Assembly (NCBI GenBank): GCA_016716265.1
Contig: JADJWQ010000002.1
Location: forward strand, 519,001 to 583,000
Origin: Planctomycetota bacterium
GTDB lineage: Bacteria > Planctomycetota > UBA1135 > UBA2386
Reading direction: 5' to 3'
DNA: 64,000 nucleotides
A program made the position numbers and the translations under genes. This document shows, piece after piece, positions 44,476-55,289 of the stretch; position 1 is the first letter of the stretch, and every line of letters begins with the position of its first letter. Under the pieces are notes generated by a model. It was not told where the DNA came from and ran no database searches. It saw only the letters and a program-made list of their open reading frames with translations.

Positions 44476-45150
44476 TCAGCCGGACTCGACGCGCCGGTAG
44501 TCGGTCGCGTCGGACCGGTCGGGCGTGCCGTCGGCCGAGCCCGGTCGCGCGTCGGCCTCGCCGATGCGTCGCTGCAGCTCCCGGCGGGATGGAAACAGCT
44601 CCTGGGCGATGTCCTGGGCGCGCGACCGGTCGAGTCCGCTCAGCTCGGTGAGCTTGATGTCCTGGAGCAGCTGACGGATGCGGCGGTGGAGCAGCAGCAG
44701 CGCGCCGTGCGACGTGCACAGCGAGGACAGGTTGCAGCAGCCGTCGTCGTCCGCATCGGCGTCGGCAGCGGCGTCGTCCGTCGCCGCCTGCACCGCGCGG
44801 TGGCCGGGGCCCTGCAGTGCGTGCCGCATGGACGGGATGTCGCCGAGCGAGTGACCCGCGCACTCGACGAACGTGAACGGCCCTTCGACGGCCTCGAGGA
44901 TGCCCGCGAGATCGATCTCCGCAGCCGGCTTCGCGAGCCGGTAGCCGCCGCGCGCACCGCGTACCGAGGTCAGGAAGCCGGCGCGGTTGAGGTCCTTCAT
45001 CAGGTTGGCGACCAGCGACTTGTTGAGGGCGCTGAACGACGCCAACTCCTGCGCGCTGACGAGGTCGTCGTCACCCGGCTCCGCGGCGCGGCGCGCCAGG
45101 AACGACAGGATGAACACTGCGTAGTCGGCCTTGCGGGTGATGCGGAACAT
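44476..45150 (-). CDS. iscR: Rrf2-family regulator IscR with an expanded cysteine region
   Basis: A 224-residue regulator of the isc operon. The winged helix (residues ~1-75) has the Rrf2 pattern MFRITRKADYAV ... LNKSLVANLMKDLNRAGFL ... SVRGARGGYRLAK. Cluster ligands in E. coli IscR follow C-x5-C-x5-C-x2-H. Here Cys97, Cys139, Cys145 and His148 keep the last part (C139-x5-C145-x2-H148), but the first Cys is 42 residues earlier because of an inserted acidic Ala/Asp segment around 119-136. The C-terminus extends about 55 residues past the helix. It is first in the operon and is expected to autoregulate it through cluster occupancy. Confidence 0.9.
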   Translation of the reverse strand: MFRITRKADYAVFILSFLARRAAEPGDDDLVSAQELASFSALNKSLVANLMKDLNRAGFLTSVRGARGGYRLAKPAAEIDLAGILEAVEGPFTFVECAGHSLGDIPSMRHALQGPGHRAVQAATDDAAADADADDDGCCNLSSLCTSHGALLLLHRRIRQLLQDIKLTELSGLDRSRAQDIAQELFPSRRELQRRIGEADARPGSADGTPDRSDATDYRRVESG

Positions 45151-45454
45151 GACGTCTTCGACGGAGCGACCGGAGCGGAACCGGGACCGACCCGGGCTGC
45201 GGCGTGGCGCGCGCGACCGGAGCGGCGAGGTCGGCGGGCGAACGTCCGTTCGATCGCGACTGGCTGCTCGGAAGACGTGCTGGTATCGTGAGATGCCACG
45301 CCGGAGCGGGATCGGGTCGGAACGCCCGGCGACCGGCCCGCGAAAATAGCTCCCCGTTGGTGCTCATTCAAGCGGTGCTGCGGTGCGCGAGACGGTCCAC
45401 CCTGCCGGCGTTGCGCGATGCCGCGGCGCGAACGACGCTGCCCGACCTCTCCCG
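45151..45454. promoter_or_regulatory. 304-base divergent region between iscR and ygfZ
   Basis: No gene is visible. Near 45281-45290 TGGTATCGTG could hold a plus-strand -10 (TATCGT, 45284-45289, toward ygfZ) and a minus-strand -10 (GATACC, 45282-45287, toward iscR). These would share their centre, but neither is strong and no -35 consensus is evident. No clear IscR operator palindrome was recognised by eye. Both divergent products belong to Fe-S biology, so joint control is possible. Confidence 0.3.
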
Positions 45455-46387
45455 ATGCCAGACGACCTCGCCCAGCTCGTCGCGTCCCTGCCCGACCCCG
45501 TCGGGCGGTGCCCTGCCCCGTACGGTCTCCTCGAGGTCCGCGGTCCGGACGCCGTCGACTTCCTGCAGCGCCTGTGCACGCAGGACGTCGCGGGACTCGC
45601 CGCCGATCGCTGCGCACCCGGGGCATTCCTCAGCCCGAAGGGCAAGCTCGTCGCGACCGCCGTGTTCGCCCGCACGCTCGACGGCGTGCGCATCGAGGTC
45701 CAGCGCCACGCGCTGGCCGAGGTCGCCGAGCTGCTCGACCGCTACCACTTCACCGAGAAGCTCGCGGTCGAGCGCGTCGACGCCACCTGTGCCGAGTCGC
45801 GCGGACCGGGGGCGGCGCGGGCCGCGGGCGCCGAGCCCGGCGCTTGCGTCGTGACACCCGCGGGGGCGGTCCGCGTGTGCGTCGTGCGCCACGGCTCGAG
45901 CTGCGTGCGCTGGCACGGGCCCGCGGCGACGGTCGCCGCGGAGGTCGCCGCGCTGCCGGGCGCGGCGGACGAGTTCGCGGAGCTGTGGCGCATCGCCGCG
46001 CTGGAGCCGTGGCTCGGCGTCGACACCGAGCCGACGACGCTCGCGCTCGAGGCCGGTCTCGACGACCACGTGTCGCTGACCAAGGGCTGCTACACGGGCC
46101 AGGAGATCGTCGCCCGGATCCACACCTACGGGCACGTCAACCGGCAGCTGGTGCGCGTGCTGATCGACGCACCGGCGCCGATCGAGCGCGCCACGCCGCT
46201 GTGCGACGCCGAGGACGGCACGCCGCTCGGCCGTGTGATGTCCGCCGCGACGATCCCGGGCACGCCGCGCTCGCTCGCGCTCGGCTACCTGCCCGAGGCG
46301 TTCCTCAACGAGCCCGCGCCGCTCGTGCTGCGCGACGCCGGGGGCCCGCGGGCTCAGGTGGTCGGCGGCAGCTTGGGGCCGGCGTAG
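45455..46387 (+). CDS. ygfZ: YgfZ/GcvT-family folate-binding Fe-S maturation protein
   Basis: A 310-residue protein that helps repair or mature certain Fe-S enzymes, binding tetrahydrofolate. The defining motif KGCYTGQE is present at 210-217 (Cys212). The fold resembles GcvT without the catalytic Asp context (LLEVRGPDAVDFLQRLCTQDV; SPKGKLVATAV at residues 60-70). An upstream in-frame ATG at 45383 would add 24 poorly conserved residues; 45455 is preferred. It is divergent from the isc operon across a 304-base region, and this neighbourhood supports a shared function. Confidence 0.9.
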   Translation: MPDDLAQLVASLPDPVGRCPAPYGLLEVRGPDAVDFLQRLCTQDVAGLAADRCAPGAFLSPKGKLVATAVFARTLDGVRIEVQRHALAEVAELLDRYHFTEKLAVERVDATCAESRGPGAARAAGAEPGACVVTPAGAVRVCVVRHGSSCVRWHGPAATVAAEVAALPGAADEFAELWRIAALEPWLGVDTEPTTLALEAGLDDHVSLTKGCYTGQEIVARIHTYGHVNRQLVRVLIDAPAPIERATPLCDAEDGTPLGRVMSAATIPGTPRSLALGYLPEAFLNEPAPLVLRDAGGPRAQVVGGSLGPA

Positions 46388-47160
46388 GCGAGCAGCGCGT
46401 AGCACGGTTCGGCGAGCGCCGCGAGGCTGGCCAGGGTGCCGTCCGGCGCGTGGTGCGCGCTCGTCCCCGCACACGGCTGCGCGCCGTCGCCGAGCATCGC
46501 GGCGCCGTCGGTCACCACCACCGCGAGGGCCTCGAGTGGCGGCCGGCAGCTGGCGCTCGCCGGGTGCGGAAACGACTCGACGCGCGCGCCGGCCGGCAGC
46601 GCGCACTCGTCGACGCGCAGCGAGAGCGCCTTGTAGTCGGGGCCTGCGATGCGCTCGAGCACCACCTCGTCGGCCAGCGCGATGCGTTCGAAGCGCCGCG
46701 GCAGCAGGGCCTCCGGCGAGCCGAGGAACGACTCGGTCGGCCGCCACTGCTGCGACGCGGAGTCGAACGACTTGCCGCTGCCGGCGAGCTGGAGCAGCGG
46801 CTTCTTCGCAGCGGGGGTCGCGGCCGCGTCCGGGCGGGGCGGCTCAGGACGGCGTGCGCTGACGAGCAGCAGGCGGCCGCTGCCATGCTCGGCGCGGAAG
46901 CGCGTGTGCGGCGGCAGGAACAGCGCGACCGCGCGCCCGGCGGTCGGGGTCGCGCGCAGGCCGCGGCGCAGCCACGAGCCGCCGCCGGCGAACAGGTCGA
47001 AGGTGCCGTCGAGCACGACGAGCAGCGACTCCCCGTCGCCGCTCGTGCGCTCGTCGCTCGAGCCGTCGATGCGAAGCAGCCGCAGCTCGGTGAACCAGGA
47101 GTCGGCCGGGAGCTCGAAGCGCAGGTCGCTGCCGTCCGGCACGGCGCGTAGGGGTGTCAT
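46354..47160 (-). CDS. Cupin-like protein, distantly like IolB/KduI isomerases
   Basis: A 268-residue soluble protein. Two beta-rich halves suggest a bicupin. The first half has LLVVLDGTFDLFAGGGSWLRRG then AVALFLPPHTRFRAEHG, reminiscent of 5-deoxy-glucuronate isomerase (IolB) N-terminal cupins. The second half has YKALSLRVDECALPAGARVESFPHP and ALAVVVTDGAAML. The usual metal-binding His-x-His-x-Glu set is not obvious, so activity is doubtful. The last 34 bases overlap the end of ygfZ. Confidence 0.55.
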   Translation of the reverse strand: MTPLRAVPDGSDLRFELPADSWFTELRLLRIDGSSDERTSGDGESLLVVLDGTFDLFAGGGSWLRRGLRATPTAGRAVALFLPPHTRFRAEHGSGRLLLVSARRPEPPRPDAAATPAAKKPLLQLAGSGKSFDSASQQWRPTESFLGSPEALLPRRFERIALADEVVLERIAGPDYKALSLRVDECALPAGARVESFPHPASASCRPPLEALAVVVTDGAAMLGDGAQPCAGTSAHHAPDGTLASLAALAEPCYALLAYAGPKLPPTT

Positions 47161-47215
47161 CGCGCGCGGTCTTCGCACCAGGGCCGCCCCGCTGCAAGGG
47201 TCGCGCGGCGCTGCG

Positions 47216-48607
47216 TCACAGGATCTGCAGCTCGGCTGCGTCGAGCAGGTCACGCAGGTACTGCTGGCCGAGCTCGTCGCGCAGCGCGGCGAGCAGCTCC
47301 GGCTCCGGCGGCGCCGGCTCGACGCCGAGCAGCTTGACCAGCGCGACGCCCTGCGGCACCCGGATCGGACCGGTGACCGTGAGCGGCTCGCCGATCGCGA
47401 ACGCCGCGGCGCGCAGCTCCTCGGGGTAGGCGTCGTCGCCGCGCGCGATCGCACCGAGCTCGCCGCCGCGCACCTTCGAGTACGGGTCCTCGCTGTGGAT
47501 GCGCGCGAGCTTGTCGAACGGCGTGCCGTCGCGGAGCTGCTGCAGCAGGTCGTCCGCCTCGCGCTCGGCGCTGGCGAAGTCGCGCGTCACCAGCCGGTTG
47601 GGCTCCTCCAGCGCGCGGATCAGGACGATCGCGATGCGGCGCTTCTCGCCGTGGCGGGCCAGCACGCCGGCGCGATCCTCGGCGAAGCGCCGGCGCAGCT
47701 CGTCGGGCGGGAACCGCCGCTCGATCAGCCGCTCGTGCAGCACGGTCGCGACGAGCGACGGCGAGCGGGCGAGCTCGGCCGGCGTCAGGCCCTGGGTCGC
47801 CCGGAGCCACTCGTCGAAGCCGACGCCCTGGTAGCGCGGGTCGCCCTCGACGCGATCGCGGCGCCGTTCGAGCTCGGCGCGCGTGTCGGCTTCGGTGACC
47901 TCGATGCCGGCGCGCCGGGCCTCTGCGGCCAGCAGCCGCCGGATCACGATGCGGCGGATCAGGCGCTCGCGCTCGTCGTCGGCGACGTTCGGCAGCAGCG
48001 CGAGGCCCAGGTCGACGAGGCCGAACTCGCGCTCGTCGACGCGCGCGACCACGCCGGCGGGCAGCGCGCCCGGGTCGGTCTCGACGCGGTGGCGCAGCCT
48101 CGCCTCGCCGAGCCACAGCTTCAGGAGCTCGGGCGTCACCTCGCGGCGGCTGTCGAGCTCCATCGCACGCATCACCAGCTTCTCGTGCGCGATGCTCGGC
48201 GCGACGTGCTCGTCGCGGAACGCCCGCGGCGTCATCCGTTTCGAGGTCAGCCAGGCGTCCAGCGTGTAGCCGTTGCGCGCCAGCTCGGCGCGGATCTCGT
48301 CGGCGCGCGCGTCGATCTCGGTCGGCGTCGGCGCGACGCCCTGCGCGCGGGCCTCGACCGCCACCAGCTCACGCCCGATCAGCAGCTCGAGCGCCTCTTC
48401 GCCGGACTCCGAGCGGCGGAACCGGAGCGCGACCTCGGCGGCGAGCTCGGCGCGGTCGACGGTCGCCGGCGCGCCCTCCAGCCGGAACCGCGCGACCTGG
48501 TCGCCGATCCCGGCCCGCAGGGGAGCCCCGGGTGGGACGGCGGGCGGCGGGGTCTGTGCGGTCGCCGAGGTGGCGATCAGCAGGACGGTGACGAACGGTG
48601 CGATCAC
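47216..48607 (-). CDS. Exported parvulin-type (PpiC/SurA-like) peptidyl-prolyl isomerase
   Basis: A 463-residue periplasmic foldase. A signal peptide (MIAPFVTVLLIATSATAQ) is followed by a SurA-like helical chaperone region (residues ~55-270). The rotamase domain is near 310-420: ALEEPNRLVTRDFASAEREADDLLQQLRDG, then FDKLARIHSEDPYSKVRGGELGAIARGD and VTGPIRVPQGVALVKLLGVE, which fits PF00639. The start is a GTG at 48607. On the minus strand TATAGA lies 8 bases upstream, another possible leaderless promoter. Confidence 0.85.
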   Translation of the reverse strand: MIAPFVTVLLIATSATAQTPPPAVPPGAPLRAGIGDQVARFRLEGAPATVDRAELAAEVALRFRRSESGEEALELLIGRELVAVEARAQGVAPTPTEIDARADEIRAELARNGYTLDAWLTSKRMTPRAFRDEHVAPSIAHEKLVMRAMELDSRREVTPELLKLWLGEARLRHRVETDPGALPAGVVARVDEREFGLVDLGLALLPNVADDERERLIRRIVIRRLLAAEARRAGIEVTEADTRAELERRRDRVEGDPRYQGVGFDEWLRATQGLTPAELARSPSLVATVLHERLIERRFPPDELRRRFAEDRAGVLARHGEKRRIAIVLIRALEEPNRLVTRDFASAEREADDLLQQLRDGTPFDKLARIHSEDPYSKVRGGELGAIARGDDAYPEELRAAAFAIGEPLTVTGPIRVPQGVALVKLLGVEPAPPEPELLAALRDELGQQYLRDLLDAAELQIL

Positions 48608-48615
48608 GCCGTCGT

Positions 48616-48621
48616 TCTATA
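48616..48621 (-). promoter_or_regulatory. Possible -10 box of the parvulin gene
   Basis: TATAGA on the minus strand, 8 bases from the GTG at 48607. It is AT-rich against a GC-rich background and positioned as in the leaderless set, but the last base is A rather than T. Confidence 0.35.
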
Positions 48622-48749
48622 CGCGACCACGATCCTGCGGAACCCGGCGCCCGGCCGAACCGGACTGCGGGAGACTCCTGGAGACGCCATGGCCGCTGAG
48701 GGGATACCGTTCAGGGACCGTTCCGGGGCCGTGCCCCGGAGGCACTCCC

Positions 48750-51061
<2,312 letters not shown>

Positions 51062-51065
<4 letters not shown>

Positions 51066-52057
51066 TCGGCCCGGGGCGGCAGCGGCACCTCGCGTGGGCG
51101 GCACTGCTCCCCGGTCGCGCGGAGGTTCACGTCGCCGCGCGGCAGGCGCGCAGCGGCGGGGTGCTGCTGCTCGGCGCACTCGCCGCGCAGCTGGTGCCGC
51201 TCGCGTTCGGCTGGATCGACGCCGGCGGCGTCGCGCCGCCCCTCGGCGCGCTGCTCGCGCTGGCCTGGTTGCCGGCGGTGGCGGTCGCGATGCCGTGCGC
51301 ACTCGTGCTGCACGCGGTGGCGTGCGACGCGCGCGGCGAGCGGCTCGCCTGGTCGAGCGCGTTGGGACGGGCGCCGCGCCGCGCGGCGCTGTGCGCCGCC
51401 GTGGTCTGGCTGCCGGTGGTCGTCAGCGTCGGTCGCGTCGTCGACTGCCTGGAGCCGCTCGCGCGTGACCGCGTGCAGGGCGAGGCGCGCCGGGCGCTCG
51501 GCGCGCGACCGGAGCTGCTGGTCGGGCTGGTCGGCGACAACGGCGTCGCGATCGGCGCCGTCGAGGGCGCCACGCGGGTGCTCGCGCCGCTCGGCGACGA
51601 CGCGCTCGCCCTGCGCGTCGCCGCGCTGCGCCCGGGCGCCGGTCCCGAATTGGAGCTCGCGCTCGCCTCCGGCGAGGCCGCCCTGCTGTCGGCCGACGGG
51701 AGCTGCGACGTGCTCGGTGCGTTCGGCGGCGTGCGCGTCGCGGTGCCGCTCGAGGCGCGGTCGCTCGCCGACATGTCGGAGCGGGAGCTGGCGACCGCCA
51801 CGCTCGCCGCGGGTGAGCCGCGCTGGCGGCGCGCGCGCCAGCAGCGCGGCCCGTTCGACGCCGCGGCGGCGGTCGCGCGCGAGCGGGCACGGCGCGCGGC
51901 CGCGCCGTGGGCCGCGTGGCTCGCGCTCGGCTGGGCGGCGTCGACGTGGGCGGCGCGGGGGCGGCTGCGCACGCTGCCGGCGATCGCGTGGCGGGCGTTG
52001 CCGGCGATGGTGATCCTGCTGTTCGGACCGCGGCTGTGGGGGCTGTCGTGCGGCTGA
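51062..52057 (+). CDS. Divergent LptF/LptG (YjgP/YjgQ)-like membrane protein
   Basis: A 331-residue protein from a GTG that overlaps the maeB stop (GTGA). Topology is three N-terminal helices (~32-52, 62-88, 106-124), a beta-rich domain (~140-235), an amphipathic segment DMSERELATATLAAG, then helices near 285-325. This is the layout of LptF/LptG, where AWLPAVAVAMPCALVLHAVACD and RLAWSSALGRAPRRAALCAAVVWLP correspond to helix 2 and the TM2-TM3 cytoplasmic part (usual pattern LPLAxLLA, E-x-x-A-L-x-A-x-G). The match is by eye and weak in identity. LptF/G pull LPS or similar lipids out of the inner membrane. Confidence 0.5.
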
Positions 52058-52794
52058 CCGGGGCGCTGCGCGCGGCCGGTCCGACGCGCGCGGAGCGCTA
52101 CGCGCTCACGCGGCACGCGGGCAGCTCGATGCTGGTCGCGGCCGTCTGCGCGGCGCTGGTGGCGGCGCTGTCGGCCACGCTGCCGGCGGTCGCGTCGAGC
52201 GCGCCGGCGCCCTGGCTCGCCGTCGGTCCGGTCGCGACCGTCGGCGCGTGCTGGGCGGTGCGGCGCCTGCGCCGGCGCGGTGAGGACCTCGCGCTCGGCA
52301 TCGCCGCGGTGCGGCCGCTGCGGCTCGGACTGACCGCAGGGCTGTGGGTGCTCGCGGTGACGCTCGCCGTCGCGACGCTGCCCGGCGACCGCGGTCCGGG
52401 GCCGCGAGGGGACGGCGCGCGCGATTCCGCGCAGGTCGACGTCCACGGTGCGCTGCTGCTGCGCGGCGGTGACGGCACCGGCTACCTGTGGGCTGCGGAC
52501 GCGCGCTGGCCGACGCGCACGGCGCTGGCGCCCGGCGCCGTGCCGGCCGGGTTCGTGGCGGTGCCGCGCCACGTCGGGCGCTTCCGGCTGCAGCTGTTCG
52601 CTTCCGGGTCGCCGCTCGCGCCGACCCCGCATCCGCTCGACCCCACCGGTTGGCGCTGGGCGTGGGCCGTCGCGTTCGCGGGGCTCGCCGGTCTGGCGCT
52701 CGCCTGCGCGGTACCGGGCCCGCGGCTCCGTGTCCCGCGGTGGGCCCGCGCGCGCGCTCAGGCCGGGTCGCGGCGCTCGACGAGTGCCGGCTGA
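52048..52794 (+). CDS. Second membrane protein of the maeB operon, possible LptG-like partner
   Basis: A 248-residue protein from a GTG at 52048 that overlaps the previous gene by 10 bases. Helices are near ~30-47, 55-72 (APWLAVGPVATVGACWAVRR), ~95-113 (GLTAGLWVLAVTLAVATLP) and the C-terminus (WAWAVAFAGLAGLALACAV). A soluble beta-rich portion (ARDSAQVDVHGALLLRGGDGTGYLW) lies between. RRLRRRGEDLALGIAAVRPL resembles the conserved LptF/G cytoplasmic part between TM2 and TM3. It could be the shorter partner of the preceding protein. Its last 37 bases overlap the end of the AAA+ gene. Confidence 0.45.
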   Translation: MRLTGALRAAGPTRAERYALTRHAGSSMLVAAVCAALVAALSATLPAVASSAPAPWLAVGPVATVGACWAVRRLRRRGEDLALGIAAVRPLRLGLTAGLWVLAVTLAVATLPGDRGPGPRGDGARDSAQVDVHGALLLRGGDGTGYLWAADARWPTRTALAPGAVPAGFVAVPRHVGRFRLQLFASGSPLAPTPHPLDPTGWRWAWAVAFAGLAGLALACAVPGPRLRVPRWARARAQAGSRRSTSAG

Positions 52795-54129
52795 CGTCCG
52801 GTCGCAGCGCGGTCGGGGTGGATCAGGATCTCGCCGGCCCGCACGCGGATCCGTACGCGCGTGCCGGGGCCGGTGCGGTCGCGGAGGATCAAGTCGGTCA
52901 GCGGGTCCTCGACGCGGCGCTTGATCAGCCGTGCGAGCTCGCGCGCACCGAACTCCTCCGAGAATCCCTCGCGGGCGAGCTGGGCGCGGACCGCCGGCGA
53001 GAAGTCGACGCGGATCCCGCGGCGGGCCAGCAGCTCGGCGATCTCGCGCAGCATGCGATCGGCGATCCGCGTGCAGACCGCGACGTCGAGCGCGTTGAAG
53101 ACCGCGATCTCGTCGATGCGGTTGACGAACTCGGGGCGGAAGCCGCGCTTCAGTGCGTCGATCGCCATCTCGCGCAGGTCCGCGCTCGCGACCGTGCGGC
53201 CCTCCGGGCGGTCGAAGCCCATGCGGGTCTTCAGCGCGTCGAGCTCGTCGATGCCGAGGTTGCTGGTCAGGATGACGATCGTCTGCTCGAACGAGATCTG
53301 CTGGCCGCGGCTGTCGGTCAGGATGCCCTCGTCGAGCAGCTGCAGCATCAGGTTGTGGACCTTCTCGTGGGCCTTCTCGATCTCGTCGAACAGGACCACG
53401 CAGCGCGGCTGCTTGCGGACCGACTCGGTCAGGTAGCCGCCCTCGTTGTGCCCGATGTAGCCGGGCGGCGAGCCGATCAGCTTCGCGATACTCGTGGGGC
53501 AGCGCGTACTCGGAGCAGTCGACCCGCACCAGGCGGCCCGGCTCGTCGTACAGCGTGCGCGCCAGCGCCTTGGCCAGCTCGGTCTTGCCGGTGCCGGTGC
53601 GCCCGATCAGCAGGAAGGTGCCGACCGTCGAGCCCGGACGCTTCAGCCCGACCGCAGCCTTCTTGACGGCGCGGACGAGCACGTCGATCGCCGGGTCCTG
53701 ACCGATCACCTGCGCCTTCAGGCGCTGCTCGAGACCGTGGACCCGCGCCAGCAGCTCGGTGCCGGGCGCGCTGTCGGCGGCCGGGGTTCCGCCCGTTGCC
53801 GGGGCCTTGCCGTTCGCCGCGCGCGGCGAGCCGGGCAGGCTCACCTGGTGGATCTCGAGTGCCGGGTTCACGTCGATCGCCAGCTGGTAGGCCAGCTCCT
53901 CGACGACCTCGGGCTCGTAGTCGTCCCGGATGCGTTCGAGCGCCGGGCGGAGCGTCGTGGTGTAATCGGGCAGGCACGTCCGCACGACGGCGGACCGGTA
54001 GCTCGCCTTGTCGCGAACCGCGAGTCGCGCGATCTCTGCGAGGACGTCGTCCGAGCAGCAGCGGACGCGGACGAACTCGTCGAGCAGATCGAAGTACTTG
54101 ATGACGATGCTGTCGTCGGGCGCGTTCAA
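52758..54129 (-). pseudogene. AAA+ ATPase (ClpB/ClpA C-terminal type) interrupted by a frameshift
   Basis: The gene reads as one protein of about 456 residues only if a single base is removed near 53487. The upstream part has an unknown N-terminal domain (1-100, with DEFVRVRCCSDDVLAEIARL), then VIGQDPAIDVLVRAVKKA and Walker A LLIGRTGTGKTELAKAL (176-187). It runs to DCSEYALPHEY (214) and then loses frame. The other frame continues KLIGSPPGYIGHNEGGYLTE, Walker B RCVVLFDEIEKAHEKVHNLM, sensor 1 VILTSNLGI, RRGFRPEFVNRIDEI and a C-terminal D2-small domain (EEFGARELARLIKRRVEDPL). All ATPase motifs are intact, so a sequencing or assembly error is possible. TTG at 54129 with GGAG 7 bases upstream is the likely start. 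Confidence 0.75.
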
Positions 54130-54136
54130 CGAGCGG

Positions 54137-54140
54137 CTCC
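54137..54140 (-). promoter_or_regulatory. Ribosome binding site supporting a TTG start of the AAA+ gene
   Basis: GGAG on the minus strand, 7 bases before TTG at 54129. The alternative is an ATG at 54219, 30 codons further upstream, with no ribosome binding site. Confidence 0.4.
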
Positions 54141-54239
54141 GGGCGGGCTGTTCCGCAAGGCGTATCGGAGCCGTTCGGACGACAGCTTGAGACCACGCGA
54201 GACGCCGTGGTCGGCGCATCCGCAAGTCCCTCTCGGAGC

Positions 54240-55289
54240 ATGGCGAAGGAACACGACGTCCGACTGCTGGCGACGCTCGCACACCGCGGACTGGTGTCGG
54301 CGGACGACGCGCGCGCCGCTCTGCAGGCGGACGATCCGGGCGCCGTCCTGGTCGCCCGCGGCGTGTGCGACGCGGCCACCTGGCGCGAGTGGCAGGAGAC
54401 CGCGGGGGGCGTGCGGCCGAAGCTGTCCCGCTATGAGCTCGTCGAGATGATCGGCCAGGGCGGGCAGGCGGTCGTGTGGCGCGCGCGCGACCGCGCTGCG
54501 GCCGGCGAGATCGTCGCACTGAAGGTGCTGCGCCCGGAGCTCGCGCAGAACGAGGCGGCGGTGCGCGGTTTCGTGCAGGAGGCCCGCACGCTGATCGAGC
54601 TCGACAGCCCGCACATCGTGAAGGGCAAGCGCGTCGCGCGCGAGGGCGCGACGATCTTCTTCGCGATGCAGCTGATCGAGGGCGAGTGCCTGCAGCAGAC
54701 GCTCGATCGCGACGGCCGGCTGGACGAGGACCGCGCGCTCGGCATCGTGCGGCAGGTCGCGCGCGCGCTCGAGGACCTGCGGCGCGCCGGGCTCGTGCAC
54801 CGCGACGTGAAGCCAGGCAACGTGATGATCGACGCGCGCGACCACGCGTGGCTGATCGACCTCGGCTTCGCCACCGGCTCGGGCAGCCCGGGCGGCGGCG
54901 AGACGACCGCGGGCACGGTGCACTACATCGCGCCCGAGCAGGCGCGCGGCGCGGGCGACCTCGATGTGCGCGCCGACATCTACGCGCTCGGCGCGACGCT
55001 CTACCACCTCGTCACCGGCTCGCTGCCGTTCGACGGCGCGTCGAGCCAGGAGGTGCTCGCCAAGCAGGTGCTCGAGTCGCTGTCCGGCGCGCGCATCCGC
55101 GACATGGACCTGTCGCCGCACACGCACTGGTTCATCGAGAAGATGATGGCGAAGGAGAAGGAGATCCGCTTCCAGGACCCGGCGCAGCTCGGTGCCGAGA
55201 TCGACCGCGTGCTGGAGCAGCGCGCGCGCGAACACGAGGCGCACGACCCGCTCGAACGGCTGCGCGCGCGGCGGCGGAGGCGGCGGTGA
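54240..55289 (+). CDS. Serine/threonine protein kinase
   Basis: A 349-residue soluble kinase. The N-terminal 60 residues are a small helical domain (VRLLATLAHRGLVSADDARAAL) of a type found in planctomycete kinases. The kinase domain has the glycine loop IGQGGQAVVWRA, Lys95 (VALKVL), HRDVKPGNVMI (Asp189, Lys191, Asn194), DLG (207-209, replacing DFG), the activation loop TAGTVHYIAPEQA, and ADIYALGATLYHLVTG. There is no membrane helix. The ATG at 54240 is preferred over the GTG at 54207. It diverges from the AAA+ gene and overlaps the next gene by 4 bases (GTGA). Confidence 0.92.
   Translation: MAKEHDVRLLATLAHRGLVSADDARAALQADDPGAVLVARGVCDAATWREWQETAGGVRPKLSRYELVEMIGQGGQAVVWRARDRAAAGEIVALKVLRPELAQNEAAVRGFVQEARTLIELDSPHIVKGKRVAREGATIFFAMQLIEGECLQQTLDRDGRLDEDRALGIVRQVARALEDLRRAGLVHRDVKPGNVMIDARDHAWLIDLGFATGSGSPGGGETTAGTVHYIAPEQARGAGDLDVRADIYALGATLYHLVTGSLPFDGASSQEVLAKQVLESLSGARIRDMDLSPHTHWFIEKMMAKEKEIRFQDPAQLGAEIDRVLEQRAREHEAHDPLERLRARRRRRR

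Noticed and set aside
53470..53500. Programmed frameshift in the AAA+ gene
   Set aside because: No slippery heptamer, internal Shine-Dalgarno or stop codon at the shift point was seen. A plain indel or sequencing error is simpler.
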